This document shows positions 16,068-24,599 of a stretch of DNA of 64,000 nucleotides, piece after piece (within the stretch, counting starts at the first letter, position 1; every line of letters begins with the position of its first letter). The stretch covers positions 1 to 64,000 of the forward strand of contig CALLBR010000017.1 in NCBI GenBank assembly GCA_937998865.1, in the 5' to 3' direction. Made by a program: the position numbers and the translations under genes. Under the pieces are notes generated by a model. The model did no database searches, was not told the origin of the DNA, and saw only the letters and a program-made list of their open reading frames with translations. The stretch comes from an uncultured bacterium. Lineage in GTDB: Bacteria; Nitrospirota; Thermodesulfovibrionia; Thermodesulfovibrionales; Thermodesulfovibrionaceae.

Positions 16068-16952
16068 TTCCTCTAAAGAGGGTGGACTTATAGGCTGTCC
16101 ACCCTCTATTAAATGACTTCCATCACAACTTTTAGAAGTATTATAGCTTGAGAGTTTTTCTCTACAAGTGGAAAAGGTTAAATTTAATGAAAGGCAAATC
16201 TCCCTAACAGCGAAGATTATTCTTTCCCTCTCTTGGTCTTCTAAGTAAATTGAATTTCCTATCCTTTTCCCTCTTCTTAGATACAAATCCTCAAGTACAG
16301 AGACCCTTTCAGGGAATCTCTCCTTTAGTCTCTTCCAGCTATCTGATCTTGGCTTAAAGGTACTTACAGTGACATGGGACACTCCAGCAGACTTAGCTAA
16401 AGACAGTATCTCCAGAGCCTCGTCTTCATTTATTTTAGGAATTATTGGATCAAACCTTAGGGCTGTGCGTATGCTCTCTTTATTTAACCTTTCTAAAGCT
16501 TTGAATCTTTCGAAGGGACTTGGCGCAAAAGGTTCAAGCTTTCGGTAATATTTAAGAGTTGTGATTGTAATTGTCACAACTGAAGGCATATTTTTAAGTA
16601 AATCTATATCTCTGCAAACTATGTCACTTTTGGTGATTATTAATACCTTCATGGACTCTTTTGCAAAAATTTTCAAACACTCTCTCGTGATGGCTTCTTT
16701 TCTTTCCATAGGTTGATAGGGATCTGAGGTATTGCAAAGAGATATAAGACTTCCCTTTGGAATATTTCTTATCTCTCTCCTAAGAACTTCAAGAAGTCTT
16801 GGTTTTTGGCGACATTTAAAAAAATCCTTTATGTAAGAGGATGCATAACAGTATATGCATGCATGGGCACAGCCTGTATAGGGATTAAGTGAATATTTGG
16901 GAGGACAACTACAGAGTTTATTTTTCCAAGGGTCAAATCTTTGTAAGTACAT
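16062..16952 (-). CDS. SPL-family radical SAM protein
   Basis: 296 residues. The cluster motif C-x3-C-x2-C (TGCAHACIYCYAS) comes near residue 28, after a KYSLNPY segment; this early position and the 'NPYTGC.H.C.YCYA' context are typical of the spore photoproduct lyase-like family. GSLISLCNTSDPYQPMERK and VTVSTFKPR are further family-like segments. In non-spore-formers the function of these proteins is unknown; DNA photoproduct repair is only one guess. The last 15 or so codons run through a strong terminator-like hairpin, so the C-terminal tail is shaped by the terminator. Divergent from menG with a short shared promoter region. Confidence 0.8.
   Translation of the reverse strand: MYLQRFDPWKNKLCSCPPKYSLNPYTGCAHACIYCYASSYIKDFFKCRQKPRLLEVLRREIRNIPKGSLISLCNTSDPYQPMERKEAITRECLKIFAKESMKVLIITKSDIVCRDIDLLKNMPSVVTITITTLKYYRKLEPFAPSPFERFKALERLNKESIRTALRFDPIIPKINEDEALEILSLAKSAGVSHVTVSTFKPRSDSWKRLKERFPERVSVLEDLYLRRGKRIGNSIYLEDQERERIIFAVREICLSLNLTFSTCREKLSSYNTSKSCDGSHLIEGGQPISPPSLEES
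16077..16107. terminator. Bidirectional hairpin between sufB and the SPL gene
   Basis: A perfect 11-bp stem AGAGGGTGGAC (16077-16087) / GTCCACCCTCT (16097-16107) with a 9-base loop. It lies 10 bases after the sufB stop, but inside the last codons of the convergent SPL-type gene. It has a weak AT-rich flank rather than a clean T run on either side. Likely ends sufB transcripts and may also act for the minus-strand gene. Confidence 0.7.
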
Positions 16953-16989
16953 AATTTATTATGTCACAATATAATATAATTCGTTGGAT

Positions 16990-17661
16990 ATGAAGGAAAC
17001 TCAACAAATTAAATCAATGTTTGACAAAATCGTTTTGCGATATGATCTTCTAAATAGATTACTCTCTTTTGGGCAGGATATCCATTGGAGAAAAAAAATG
17101 GCAAAAGAAGCTTTAAAAGATGGCTCTCAATTTGTCTTAGACCTTGCTGTGGGTACAGGAGATTCAGCTAAAGAACTCTTAAATAAAGGATCGAAAGTAA
17201 TAGGAGTTGACATAAGTTTTGAGATGCTCAAAATTGCAAAGGGCAAGATTCAAAAAAACTTTTTTCCCCTCTGTGCTTCCGCATATGAGCTTCCTTTCAG
17301 AGAAAAAATTTTTGATGCAGTTACCTGTGCCTTTGGTATTAGAAACATGCATGCAACAGAAATAGCTCTGAGAGAGATTCATCGAGTTATAAAGGATAAG
17401 GGAAAAATAATCATACTTGAGTTCGCTCTGCCCAAGGGCTTTTTGAAGAAACCTTATTTGCTCTATTTAAAAAAGATTGTGCCCCTTTTCGCTTCTTTTC
17501 TCTCTTGTCGGTCTGCTTATGAATATCTGGGCTCTTCTATAGAGAAATTTTTTAAACCCGAGGAATTCTCTAAGCTTTTACAAAATTGCGGATTTAAAAA
17601 CCTAAAGATTTATTCATTAAGTTTCGGTGCTGTTTATCTTTATGTGGGAGAGAAAATCTAA
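16990..17661 (+). CDS. menG: Demethylmenaquinone methyltransferase (UbiE/MenG)
   Basis: 223 residues from the ATG at 16990 (an in-frame TTG two codons earlier is less likely). Class I SAM methyltransferase with the UbiE signature: FDKIVLRYDLLNRLLSFGQD near the start, SAM loop LDLAVGTGDSAKELL, and the ITCAFGIRN-like motif (VTCAFGIRNMHATEIAL). It adds the last methyl group to demethylmenaquinone at the membrane. This implies menaquinone-based respiration, which fits the bd-like/haem-c complex elsewhere in the window. A TATAAT lies about 12 bases before the start. Confidence 0.93.
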   Translation: MKETQQIKSMFDKIVLRYDLLNRLLSFGQDIHWRKKMAKEALKDGSQFVLDLAVGTGDSAKELLNKGSKVIGVDISFEMLKIAKGKIQKNFFPLCASAYELPFREKIFDAVTCAFGIRNMHATEIALREIHRVIKDKGKIIILEFALPKGFLKKPYLLYLKKIVPLFASFLSCRSAYEYLGSSIEKFFKPEEFSKLLQNCGFKNLKIYSLSFGAVYLYVGEKI

Positions 17662-17674
17662 AAATTATTTTTCT

Positions 17675-18320
17675 TTTCAATCTCTTTTTTTCCTCTTCTC
17701 ATAACACTCTGGACACATACCCAATTCCTCCTTTGTATAGCCTAACTTTTCTGCCCCTTTTCGATTTTATGCCCATAATTTTTCCTGTTCTGTATAAAAC
17801 TAAGAAAATTAGATCAAGTACTTCTGTATAAGTATTGAGCTTTAGGTAAGCATTTTTGAGATTTTCTTCACTCTCTTTTATTTTTTCCAGAGTAAATTAA
17901 AAGTATCTTTCAAGGCTGTCTTTACTATAGATTTATAGATAAAGAAAAAAGAGATTAGCTTAAAAATATGCCTTATAAAGTTAAAAGCGTGGCAAAAAGA
18001 AAACTGAAACTCTCTAAATACCTTGCCCATATCCATAGTTAAGTGGGAATATTTGCATCAAAGCCTTGAAGGATGTTCATACCTTTATAAGAGAGTGTAT
18101 GAATTATGTCAATGATAGCAATAAACAAATAGGAAATACCAAGGAAATTTAAATATCCCTGCTCCCTTTTATCTTCTAAAATTAAAACAATAATAAAAAT
18201 CATAGAGCCCATGATTATGCTGTAGAGCTCTGCAAGAGTATGAAATAGTAGATAATTATAAAGAGAGCTCAAGAATATTGCAGAAATATCAAATAAGAAA
18301 AAAAATCTTCATATTTTTAA
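17675..18320 (-). pseudogene. Broken MASE3-PAS membrane sensor gene
   Basis: On the minus strand a MASE3 sensor domain is recognisable: FHTLAELYSIIMGSMIF, NFLGISYLFIAIIDIIHT and MNILQGFDANIPT. The next codon should be CAA (Gln) but is TAA (18039-18041); past it the frame continues LWIWARYLESFSF, as MASE3 does, then degenerates. Further along, in shifted frames, there is a coiled linker (SEENLKNAYLKLNTYTEVLD), a PAS-like start (LIFLVLYRTGKI) and AEKLGYTKEELGM. So a MASE3-PAS signalling protein has been inactivated by a nonsense change and frameshifts, and its output domain is gone. The original start is also unclear (a poly-T tract separates a possible ATG from the frame). This explains the 700-base gap between menG and lgt. 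Confidence 0.8.
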
Positions 18321-18375
18321 TTATATCAATAATAACATTGTGATAAAATATATTATGCTTCAAAAGGAGTGAGGA

Positions 18376-19182
18376 ATGTTACCTTATCCAAACATTAGCC
18401 CAGAGATAGTTAAAATTGGTCCTCTCTCAATTCGCTGGTATGGCTTGATGTATCTTATTGGTTTTATTTCTTCTTATTTAATAGTAAAGAAGGAAATGAA
18501 AAGAAAAAGATTGAGGGTTGAGAAGGATTTCCTTGAAAATCTGTATTTTTACTTGATTTTAGGACTTCTAATTGGAGCAAGACTGGGTTATGTAGTTTTT
18601 TATAATTTATCCTATTATCTGGAGAATCCTTCTGAAATTTTTGCCATTTGGCATGGTGGCATGTCTTTTCACGGCGGCCTTCTTGGAGTAATTGTCTCAG
18701 CCTGGATTTTTTCAAAAATAAAAAAATTTGATTTTTTTACCCTTACTGACATGCTTGTTATATCTGCACCCATAGGTCTTGGATTAGGCAGAATAGGTAA
18801 TTTCATCAATGGGGAACTTTATGGAAAAGTAACAAATGTACCCTGGGCAATGGTTTTTCCTGAAGGTGGACCCTTCCCAAGGCATCCTAGTCAACTTTAT
18901 GAAGCAGCCTTTGAAGGAGTTTTATTATTCACTATTCTATGGTTTTTGAAAGACAAATTTAGTAATTCAGGGATTATCTCCTCTATATTCTTAATTCTCT
19001 ATGGCATCTTTCGTTTCATCATAGAGTTTTTCAGAGAACCAGATCCTCAGATAGGTTATATTCTAGGTATATTTACAATGGGCCAAGTTTTATGTAGTAT
19101 TATGATAATTATTGGTTTAGGCTTACTGCTCCATAGGAGTAAAAATGATAGAAATTTCTCAAGAATTAATAAAAAGACTTAA
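18376..19182 (+). CDS. lgt: Prolipoprotein diacylglyceryl transferase
   Basis: 268-residue membrane enzyme with the Lgt signatures: HGGMSFHGGLLGVI near residue 95 (catalytic His region), GLGLGRIGNFINGELYG near 135 (the Arg and Asn of the Lgt signature) and RHPSQLYEA. It has about seven helices. It transfers diacylglycerol from phosphatidylglycerol to the lipobox cysteine of prolipoproteins at the inner membrane. A good Shine-Dalgarno (AAAAGGAG) precedes the ATG. It overlaps the next gene by 38 nt, heading a three-gene operon. A substrate is visible in this window (lipoprotein at 50983-51411). Confidence 0.97.
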   Translation: MLPYPNISPEIVKIGPLSIRWYGLMYLIGFISSYLIVKKEMKRKRLRVEKDFLENLYFYLILGLLIGARLGYVVFYNLSYYLENPSEIFAIWHGGMSFHGGLLGVIVSAWIFSKIKKFDFFTLTDMLVISAPIGLGLGRIGNFINGELYGKVTNVPWAMVFPEGGPFPRHPSQLYEAAFEGVLLFTILWFLKDKFSNSGIISSIFLILYGIFRFIIEFFREPDPQIGYILGIFTMGQVLCSIMIIIGLGLLLHRSKNDRNFSRINKKT

Positions 19183-19570
19183 TGAGCTAAAGAAGCATAC
19201 CTTTTTTGAAATCTTAAATCTTGCGGGAAGAGTATTTATAATTGTTGATTACAATGAAAATGTTGTTATAGGAAAAAGAGGTTTCTTACCCCAAGAAAAG
19301 GAGCGAGGATTAATCCTGGTTTTCAATAGTAAAATGAATTTTACTTGGGATGAAAATGCACTTCATGCTACTTTATTTTTTGGAAATTCACCAGAAAAAT
19401 GCTATATACCCATTGATTTTATTGCTGGAGTTTTTTCTCCTGATCTAAGAATTCAACTTACAGTACCAGTCTTAAAAAAATTAGAACAAATAGAAGATAA
19501 CACCACAGCTAACTCTCAGGAGAAGGATAAAGAAAAAATAATTGATATCAAGAAACTGAGGAAAAAATGA
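19145..19570 (+). CDS. SspB-like ClpXP adaptor (putative)
   Basis: 141 residues. The middle resembles the SspB stringent-starvation/ClpX adaptor fold: a beta strand ALHATLFFGNSPEKCYIPID followed by FIAGVFSPD, matching the 'L.F.G.PE...IPF.A...F.DPS' pattern of alphaproteobacterial SspB, and a charged C-terminal tail ending KKLRKK where SspB carries its flexible ClpX-binding peptide. SspB tethers ssrA-tagged proteins to ClpXP. The N-terminal 45 residues do not help. It starts inside the end of lgt (38-nt overlap) and overlaps the next gene by 4 nt. I rate the assignment as moderate, as it rests on one motif and tail architecture. Confidence 0.5.
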   Translation: MIEISQELIKRLNELKKHTFFEILNLAGRVFIIVDYNENVVIGKRGFLPQEKERGLILVFNSKMNFTWDENALHATLFFGNSPEKCYIPIDFIAGVFSPDLRIQLTVPVLKKLEQIEDNTTANSQEKDKEKIIDIKKLRKK

Positions 19571-19902
19571 GCTTAGAAAAGCCTCTTAAAGAATTACTAA
19601 TTCATCAAATTAGACAAAGACTAAGCAAGATAAAGCAAGATTTAGAACCTCTTGCATCACCTCCTCCTGATTTGAAAATAAAAAGTTACGGAATAACAAT
19701 TGGATACATGGACATATTGATAGAAAGAGAAATTGACAATGAAAGAATTAATAAATGGAAAAATCTTATAGAAGAGGGTAATAAATTAATTATTATAGTG
19801 TCGAAGGAAGAGAAACTAAAAATTACAGAAATCTTATGGAAAGAAGGGCTTGCTGAAAAAATAAGTATTGGAACATATGAGATAAACTTATTTTTGCCTT
19901 GA
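19567..19902 (+). CDS. Protein of unknown function, third gene of the lgt operon
   Basis: 111 residues, not recognised. It has a charged helical N-terminus (LLIHQIRQRLSKIKQDLEPL), then short predicted strands (KSYGITIGYMDILIE; KLIIIVSKEEKLKITEIL; KISIGTYEINLFLP), with no signal peptide, cysteines or membrane segment. It looks like a small cytoplasmic alpha/beta protein. The start overlaps the SspB-like stop by 4 nt (ATGA), so it is co-translated. Its stop lies 15 nt inside the end of convergent phoU. Base composition matches its neighbours. Confidence 0.65.
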   Translation: MSLEKPLKELLIHQIRQRLSKIKQDLEPLASPPPDLKIKSYGITIGYMDILIEREIDNERINKWKNLIEEGNKLIIIVSKEEKLKITEILWKEGLAEKISIGTYEINLFLP

Positions 19903-20592
19903 TATGAAATCCTCTAAGCAAAGTTTTTGAATCTCTTCTGTGACAAATGTACCTCTTAACATCTTACCCTCCACCATATAAATAACCATCTCTGCTATAT
20001 TTGTTGCGTGATCTGCTATCCTTTCAAGATATTTAGCTATGAACATTCTTTTAAGAGCAAGAGGAATTATATCAGGATTTTTTATCATTAACTCAAAAAG
20101 TTCATTATGATTATTTTTAAGAAGCTCATCTACTTTATCATCTCTTTTTATAATATCGTAGCATAAGTCTACATCTTCTTTCACAAAAGCATTTATAACA
20201 TCTTCCACCATACTTTCAGTAATTTCAGCCATTTTAGGAATATTTACGAAAGGTTTTAGAAAAGGTTCTTGGTTTAATTCTATGGATCTTTCAGCGATAT
20301 TTACAGCAAAGTCACCCATTCTTTCAAGGTCAGTGGATATTTTCATTGCTGTGGTTATAAATCTTAAGTCCTTTGCCATAGGTTGTCTGAGGGCTATTAA
20401 TCTTATACATTCTTCATTTATATCCACTTCAAGACCATTTATAAGATTGTCTCTTGATATAACCTGTTTTGCCAATTCATTGTCTCTGTCAATGAGAGCT
20501 TTGACAGACTTTCTTATTCCCTCTTCCACAAGACATCCCAGTATAAGAATTTTTTCTTTTAATTTTCTTAATTCCTCATCTAATATCACCAT
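19888..20592 (-). CDS. phoU: Phosphate transport regulator PhoU
   Basis: 234 residues with the duplicated three-helix PhoU fold; the metal-binding E(D)xxxD patterns appear as MKISTDLERMGDFAVNIAER (about 90-110) and FIAKYLERIADHATNIAEM (about 190-208). PhoU links the Pst transporter to the PhoR/PhoB two-component system, holding it inactive when phosphate is plentiful. It lies downstream of pstB on the same strand but 167 bases away with its own promoter, so it can be made separately from pstSCAB. No phoB or phoR is in the window. Confidence 0.95.
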   Translation of the reverse strand: MVILDEELRKLKEKILILGCLVEEGIRKSVKALIDRDNELAKQVISRDNLINGLEVDINEECIRLIALRQPMAKDLRFITTAMKISTDLERMGDFAVNIAERSIELNQEPFLKPFVNIPKMAEITESMVEDVINAFVKEDVDLCYDIIKRDDKVDELLKNNHNELFELMIKNPDIIPLALKRMFIAKYLERIADHATNIAEMVIYMVEGKMLRGTFVTEEIQKLCLEDFISRQK

Positions 20593-20619
20593 GCAACCCT
20601 CCTTAATTTTCCTTAGGTT

Positions 20620-20649
20620 ATTATACAGTTAAGATGTCCTTATTGACAA
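20620..20649 (-). promoter_or_regulatory. Candidate phoU promoter
   Basis: Minus-strand TTGTCA (20649-20644), 18 bases, TATAAT (20625-20620), 28 bases before the phoU ATG and its GGAGGG Shine-Dalgarno. It lacks a clear 11-bp TTAACA array, so it may be expressed independently of phosphate starvation. Confidence 0.5.
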
Positions 20650-20759
20650 GCCACTGAATAAGAAATCATCCAAAAACTTAAATAAAAAAACTTCTTCGTA
20701 TTGTAATTGATATTCAATATATTTATCAAACCGCATTAAAAAATTAAAATGACTCGTTC

Positions 20760-21617
20760 TTAACCAAATCTGCCTGTTATGTAGTCTTCTGTAAGTTTTT
20801 GGGAGGGTACAGTAAATATTTTTTGAGTGTTTGCAAACTCAATGAGCTCTCCCAAGTACATGAAACCTGTCCAGTCAGAAACTCTTGCTGCCTGTTGCAT
20901 GTTATGGGTGACGATTATTATGGTTAATTTATCTTTAAGTTCCATAATTAATTCCTCTATTTTTGATGTAGATATAGGATCCAAGGCACTTGTAGGCTCA
21001 TCAAACAGGAGAATTTCAGGTTCTATAGCTATAGCTCTTGCTATACATAATCGTTGCTGTTGCCCTCCCGAAAGACTATAGGCATTGGCATTAAGCCTAT
21101 CTTTTACTTCATCCCAAAGGGCTGATGCTCTTAGTGCCCACTCTACTTTCTCCTGAATTAATTTTTTATCTTTTACTCCATTTACTCTTAATCCATAAGC
21201 TACATTTTCAAAAATGGATTTTGGAAACGGATTAGGTCTCTGAAAAACCATACCTATTCTTCTTCTAAGATCAAGAACATCTATTTTTGGACTTGCTATA
21301 TTAATACCCTCAGGATGAAAAATAATGCTTCCTTCATATCTTGAACCTGGATAGAGATCATGCATTCTGTTGAAACATCTAAGTAAAGTAGTTTTACCAC
21401 ATCCGCTTGGTCCAATAAGAGCAGTTATTTTTTTTGTGGGAATTTTAAGATTAATGTTTTTTAAAGCTCTAAAATCTCCATAGTAGAAATTTAAATCCTT
21501 TACCTCCAGTTTTATTTCCCCTTCTGGTTTTTGAATAGTTTTTCCCATTTCTGAAACCCTCTCTGCAGAGAATGAAAAAAGATTTTTAAGGCTTTCTATC
21601 ATAGAACCAATTACCAT
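20760..21617 (-). CDS. pstB: Phosphate ABC transporter ATP-binding protein (first set)
   Basis: 285 residues. The ABC motifs are complete: Walker [10 protein letters not shown], signature [16 protein letters not shown], Walker [16 protein letters not shown]-loop [12 protein letters not shown], and the PstB-specific [17 protein letters not shown]. It hydrolyses ATP for high-affinity phosphate import. It carries about 30 extra N-terminal residues ([18 protein letters not shown]) before the ABC fold; the start is kept because ATGGTAA overlaps the pstA stop. It is very similar to the second PstB at 50228, including an identical end ([11 protein letters not shown]), so the two arose by duplication. 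Confidence 0.96.
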   Translation of the reverse strand: MVIGSMIESLKNLFSFSAERVSEMGKTIQKPEGEIKLEVKDLNFYYGDFRALKNINLKIPTKKITALIGPSGCGKTTLLRCFNRMHDLYPGSRYEGSIIFHPEGINIASPKIDVLDLRRRIGMVFQRPNPFPKSIFENVAYGLRVNGVKDKKLIQEKVEWALRASALWDEVKDRLNANAYSLSGGQQQRLCIARAIAIEPEILLFDEPTSALDPISTSKIEELIMELKDKLTIIIVTHNMQQAARVSDWTGFMYLGELIEFANTQKIFTVPSQKLTEDYITGRFG

Positions 21618-22531
21618 ATGTATTTTCTCCTTACTTTTTGCCTTAAATAGTATGCTATGGCATTCATTAAGACTGTTAAAATAAGAAGTATAAATCCAGC
21701 AGCTGCAGCATTAACCTGAAAGGCTGCCTGCGGTCTTGAAACCCAGTTAAATATTTGAATGGGCAGAACAGTGAAGGGTGACATGAAAACTTCCCAAACT
21801 TTATCCAGTGATATAAAGGGAAAATCTGATGTAAAAGGAGAAGGTGGTAAAAAAGCTATAAAGGTAAGAGCACCAATTGTTATAAGAGGTGCGGTCTCTC
21901 CTATAGCACGAGAGGCAGCAATTATTAGTCCTGTGAGTATTCCACCAAAAGAATAGGGCAAAATGTGGTCTCTAACAGTATCCCATTTTGTTGCACCTAC
22001 GGCGTAAGCTCCTTCTCTTATGTCACGGGGGATTCTTCTAATGGCTTCTCTTGTATTTACTACTATTACTGGCAACATGAGAATACTCAAAGTCAAACCA
22101 GCTGTTAAGATACTTTCTCCAAATTTAAATCTATATACAAAAATACCCAATGCTAATAATCCATAAATTATAGCAGGTACTGCAGCAAGATTATTTATGT
22201 TTAGTTCAATAATTGTCTCAATTTTACCTATAAAACCTCTTTTTGTTGCGTATTCTTCAAGATAAATTCCAGCTGGAATTCCTATCAGTAATGACCAAAA
22301 AATAGCTCCTGCCATCACAAGAAGAGTTCCAACCCAACCTGAAAGAATTCCGGCTTGATCAGGAAATCTTGAAGGAAAAGATGTATAAAAAGAAGTATCC
22401 TTAATTTTCTCAATGCCATCAATAAATAAATTAATTATTAAAGTAAACAGAAAAGAAATCACCATAAGAAAAGCTAAAAATCCAACGATAGGAAATACAA
22501 TATCAGGTCTTGAATTAATTTTTCTACTCAT
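21611..22531 (-). CDS. pstA: Phosphate ABC transporter permease PstA (first set)
   Basis: 306-residue inner-membrane permease with six or so helices and the binding-protein-dependent transport loop [25 protein letters not shown] (about 165-190), which contacts Pst[16 protein letters not shown] is the PstA-type second helix. It overlaps pstB by 7 nt and follows pstC after 2 nt. Part of the operon pstS-pstC-pstA-pstB. Length is usual. Confidence 0.95.
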   Translation of the reverse strand: MSRKINSRPDIVFPIVGFLAFLMVISFLFTLIINLFIDGIEKIKDTSFYTSFPSRFPDQAGILSGWVGTLLVMAGAIFWSLLIGIPAGIYLEEYATKRGFIGKIETIIELNINNLAAVPAIIYGLLALGIFVYRFKFGESILTAGLTLSILMLPVIVVNTREAIRRIPRDIREGAYAVGATKWDTVRDHILPYSFGGILTGLIIAASRAIGETAPLITIGALTFIAFLPPSPFTSDFPFISLDKVWEVFMSPFTVLPIQIFNWVSRPQAAFQVNAAAAGFILLILTVLMNAIAYYLRQKVRRKYIW

Positions 22532-22533
22532 CT

Positions 22534-23427
22534 CTAATAAACCTCTCTTATTCTTGATCTAAGCCAAAGTGCAATGGAATTGAAAATAAAAGCTATTAAA
22601 AATAAAGCTAAACCAACAGCAAAAATTGACAAATACTCAATGGAACCGAAAGGTAAATCACCCAAGGCTACTTGAACTATATAGCCTGTCATTGTTTGAA
22701 CAGGCTCTCGTGGGTCTAAGGTAAGATTAGGATACATTCCAGCAGCAATAGCAACAACCATTGTTTCACCAATAGCCCTGGAAGCTCCTAATATAAATCC
22801 AGCTACAACTCCAGAAACAGCTGCAGGTAAAACAATTTTTAAAGCAGTTCTTAATTTTGTTGCACCTAAAGAATAAGAAGCCTCTCTAATTCTTTGAGGT
22901 ACTCCTTTCATTGCGTCCTCAGCCATAGAGGCTGTGTAGGGAAGTATCATGAAACCAAGAACAATTCCTGGTGCTAAAGAGTTGAAACCATCTAAATTGG
23001 GAACAATTTTCTGTAAAAAGGGAGTAACAAACAGTAGTGTAAAATAACCAAAGACCACTGTAGGAATTGCCTCAAGAAACTCTATGATGGGTTTAGCAAA
23101 CTCTCTAACCCTCACAGAGGCATATTCACTTAAATATATTGATATAAGTAAACCCAAGGGAACAGACACTACCATAGCAATTCCTGCAATTAGAAAGGTT
23201 CCTGATACAAGGGGCCAAATTCCGAATTTTTTAGTGGCAAAAACAGGTGTCCATTCTTTTTCAGTGAGAAATTCTTTTATTGAAACCTCTTTAAAGAATT
23301 CAATAGAATCAGATAAAAGCACATAGACTATTCCTACGGTTATAAAAATTGTAATAAAGCCGGCGGTGAAAAACACCGCCAGCATTAGTTTGTCTAAAAA
23401 TTTCTTATAGGTTACACTGGAAAACAA
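22534..23427 (-). CDS. pstC: Phosphate ABC transporter permease PstC (first set)
   Basis: 297-residue permease with the EAA-type loop GVPQRIREASYSLGATKLRTA and the LLISIYLSEYAS helix end typical of PstC. With PstA it forms the phosphate channel. It lies 19 nt after pstS. A perfect GC-rich hairpin sits in its first 25 codons (23362-23380), which could limit transcription past pstS so that binding protein is made in excess. Confidence 0.95.
   Translation of the reverse strand: MFSSVTYKKFLDKLMLAVFFTAGFITIFITVGIVYVLLSDSIEFFKEVSIKEFLTEKEWTPVFATKKFGIWPLVSGTFLIAGIAMVVSVPLGLLISIYLSEYASVRVREFAKPIIEFLEAIPTVVFGYFTLLFVTPFLQKIVPNLDGFNSLAPGIVLGFMILPYTASMAEDAMKGVPQRIREASYSLGATKLRTALKIVLPAAVSGVVAGFILGASRAIGETMVVAIAAGMYPNLTLDPREPVQTMTGYIVQVALGDLPFGSIEYLSIFAVGLALFLIAFIFNSIALWLRSRIREVY
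23362..23380 (-). promoter_or_regulatory. GC-rich hairpin inside the start of pstC
   Basis: GGCGGTG (23362-23368) pairs perfectly with CACCGCC (23374-23380) across a 5-base loop, within codons 16-22 of pstC. In this AT-rich sequence such a stem stands out. Position right after pstS suggests partial attenuation, or 3'-end protection of the pstS message. No T run follows, so it is not a classical terminator. Confidence 0.35.
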
Positions 23428-23446
23428 TTCTAATTTATCTCCTTAG

Positions 23447-24457
23447 TTAGTGTTTTGTCTCTCTCTTGAGGAGCTCTTCAACTGTAAGCCCAACTTCAGG
23501 TTCTCCACCAAAGACTGTTCCTGTCTGCATCTTTTTGAATCTCTCAAGAGCCATTTCATAGGCTTTTGTTGGAAGAGGAACTCCGCCTACTTGCTTTGTA
23601 ATTTTTGAAGCGTTTTTAAGATAAAACTCAACAAATTCCTTTACTTCAGGTTTTTCCTTTGCTGATTTTTCATTTACATAAATGAAAAGTGGTCTTGAAA
23701 GAGGGTTATAAGTTCCATCCATTACAGTTTTTTCGGTTGGCATTACACACTTACCTGTTTTTGGATTGAGTACCGCTAGAGGCTTTACTTTCCCTTTATT
23801 TTCAATAACATATGTAAGTCCTACATAACCAAGCCCGCCTAAATCCCTTATTACTGCATTCATTATAACATTATCATCTTCACTAGCTACATAATCGCCT
23901 CTGCTTGACTTAGCTTTTCCCATCACTGCCTCTGTAAAATAATCAAAGGTTCCAGAATCAGCACCTGGTCCCGCAAGTCTAAGAGGCTTATCAGGCCAGC
24001 TTGGATCAATCTGATTCCATTTAGTTATCTTACCCTGCGCTTCAGGCTCCCACATTTTCTTTAGTTGTTCAACAGTAATGCAGTCATTTTTAATCCAATT
24101 GTTTTTAACATTTACAAAAACTGAAAGAGCATCATAGGCTACAGGTATTTCAATATACTTGATTCCAGCTTCTTTACAAGCATCCATTTCCTTTTTTAGA
24201 ATTGGTCTTGATGCATTAGATATGTCTGTTTCACCTCTGCAAAACTTTTTAAACCCTCCTCCAGTGCCTGAAATTCCTACTGTCACTTTTACAGCACCTT
24301 TTTTAGCTTTCTGAAACTCTTCTGCCACACCCTCTGTAATAGGAAACACCGTAGAGGAACCATCAATCTTGATGATAGGCTGTCCATACGCAATAGACAT
24401 GAGAGAGAAAATACCAATTACTGCAAGAAAAACTCCCAACAACTTTTGATAACTCAT
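23447..24457 (-). CDS. pstS: Phosphate-binding protein PstS (first type)
   Basis: 336 residues. A Sec signal peptide (about 1-25, FSLMSIAYGQP) is followed by IIKIDGSSTVFPITEGVAEEF, GISGTGGGFKKFCRGETDIS and the phosphate-site segment GPGADSGTFDYFTEAVM, as in the PstS family with a SGTxD/GADSGTF loop. It binds phosphate in the periplasm and delivers it to PstCAB downstream in the same operon. It has an AAGGAGG Shine-Dalgarno. Upstream is a four-unit Pho-box-like array shared with the divergent second pstS. It differs strongly from that second protein, which is of the E. coli-like type. Confidence 0.95.
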   Translation of the reverse strand: MSYQKLLGVFLAVIGIFSLMSIAYGQPIIKIDGSSTVFPITEGVAEEFQKAKKGAVKVTVGISGTGGGFKKFCRGETDISNASRPILKKEMDACKEAGIKYIEIPVAYDALSVFVNVKNNWIKNDCITVEQLKKMWEPEAQGKITKWNQIDPSWPDKPLRLAGPGADSGTFDYFTEAVMGKAKSSRGDYVASEDDNVIMNAVIRDLGGLGYVGLTYVIENKGKVKPLAVLNPKTGKCVMPTEKTVMDGTYNPLSRPLFIYVNEKSAKEKPEVKEFVEFYLKNASKITKQVGGVPLPTKAYEMALERFKKMQTGTVFGGEPEVGLTVEELLKRETKH

Positions 24458-24510
24458 AGAAAACCTCCTTTAGATTTTTATTTTCTATGTTTTTAGTATA
24501 AAAACTCATT

Positions 24511-24554
24511 GTTACAGCAAATTTACGGAAATGTTAAAATTCTGTTACAAAGTA
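24511..24554. promoter_or_regulatory. Pho-box-like array between the two pstS genes
   Basis: Four units begin exactly 11 bases apart: GTTACA (24511), TTTACG (24522), GTTAAA (24533), GTTACA (24544). On the minus strand they read TGTAAC/TTTAAC toward pstS1, and the last is followed by exactly 10 bases and a TATACT -10 box (24500-24495). In the other direction TGGTAAAAT (24564-24572) could serve pstS2. Direct hexamer repeats with 11-bp period overlapping -35 are how PhoB/PhoP boxes are built. Confidence 0.75.
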
Positions 24555-24599
24555 AAGATAATTTGGTAAAATATTTAAAAATTTTTTAAGGAGAGTGCC

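Noticed and set aside
20620-20660. Sixth full Pho-box-like array before phoU
   Set aside because: GTTATT and GTTAAG are 11 bases apart, but the next unit does not fit and a plain sigma-70 promoter overlaps, so only the promoter is listed.
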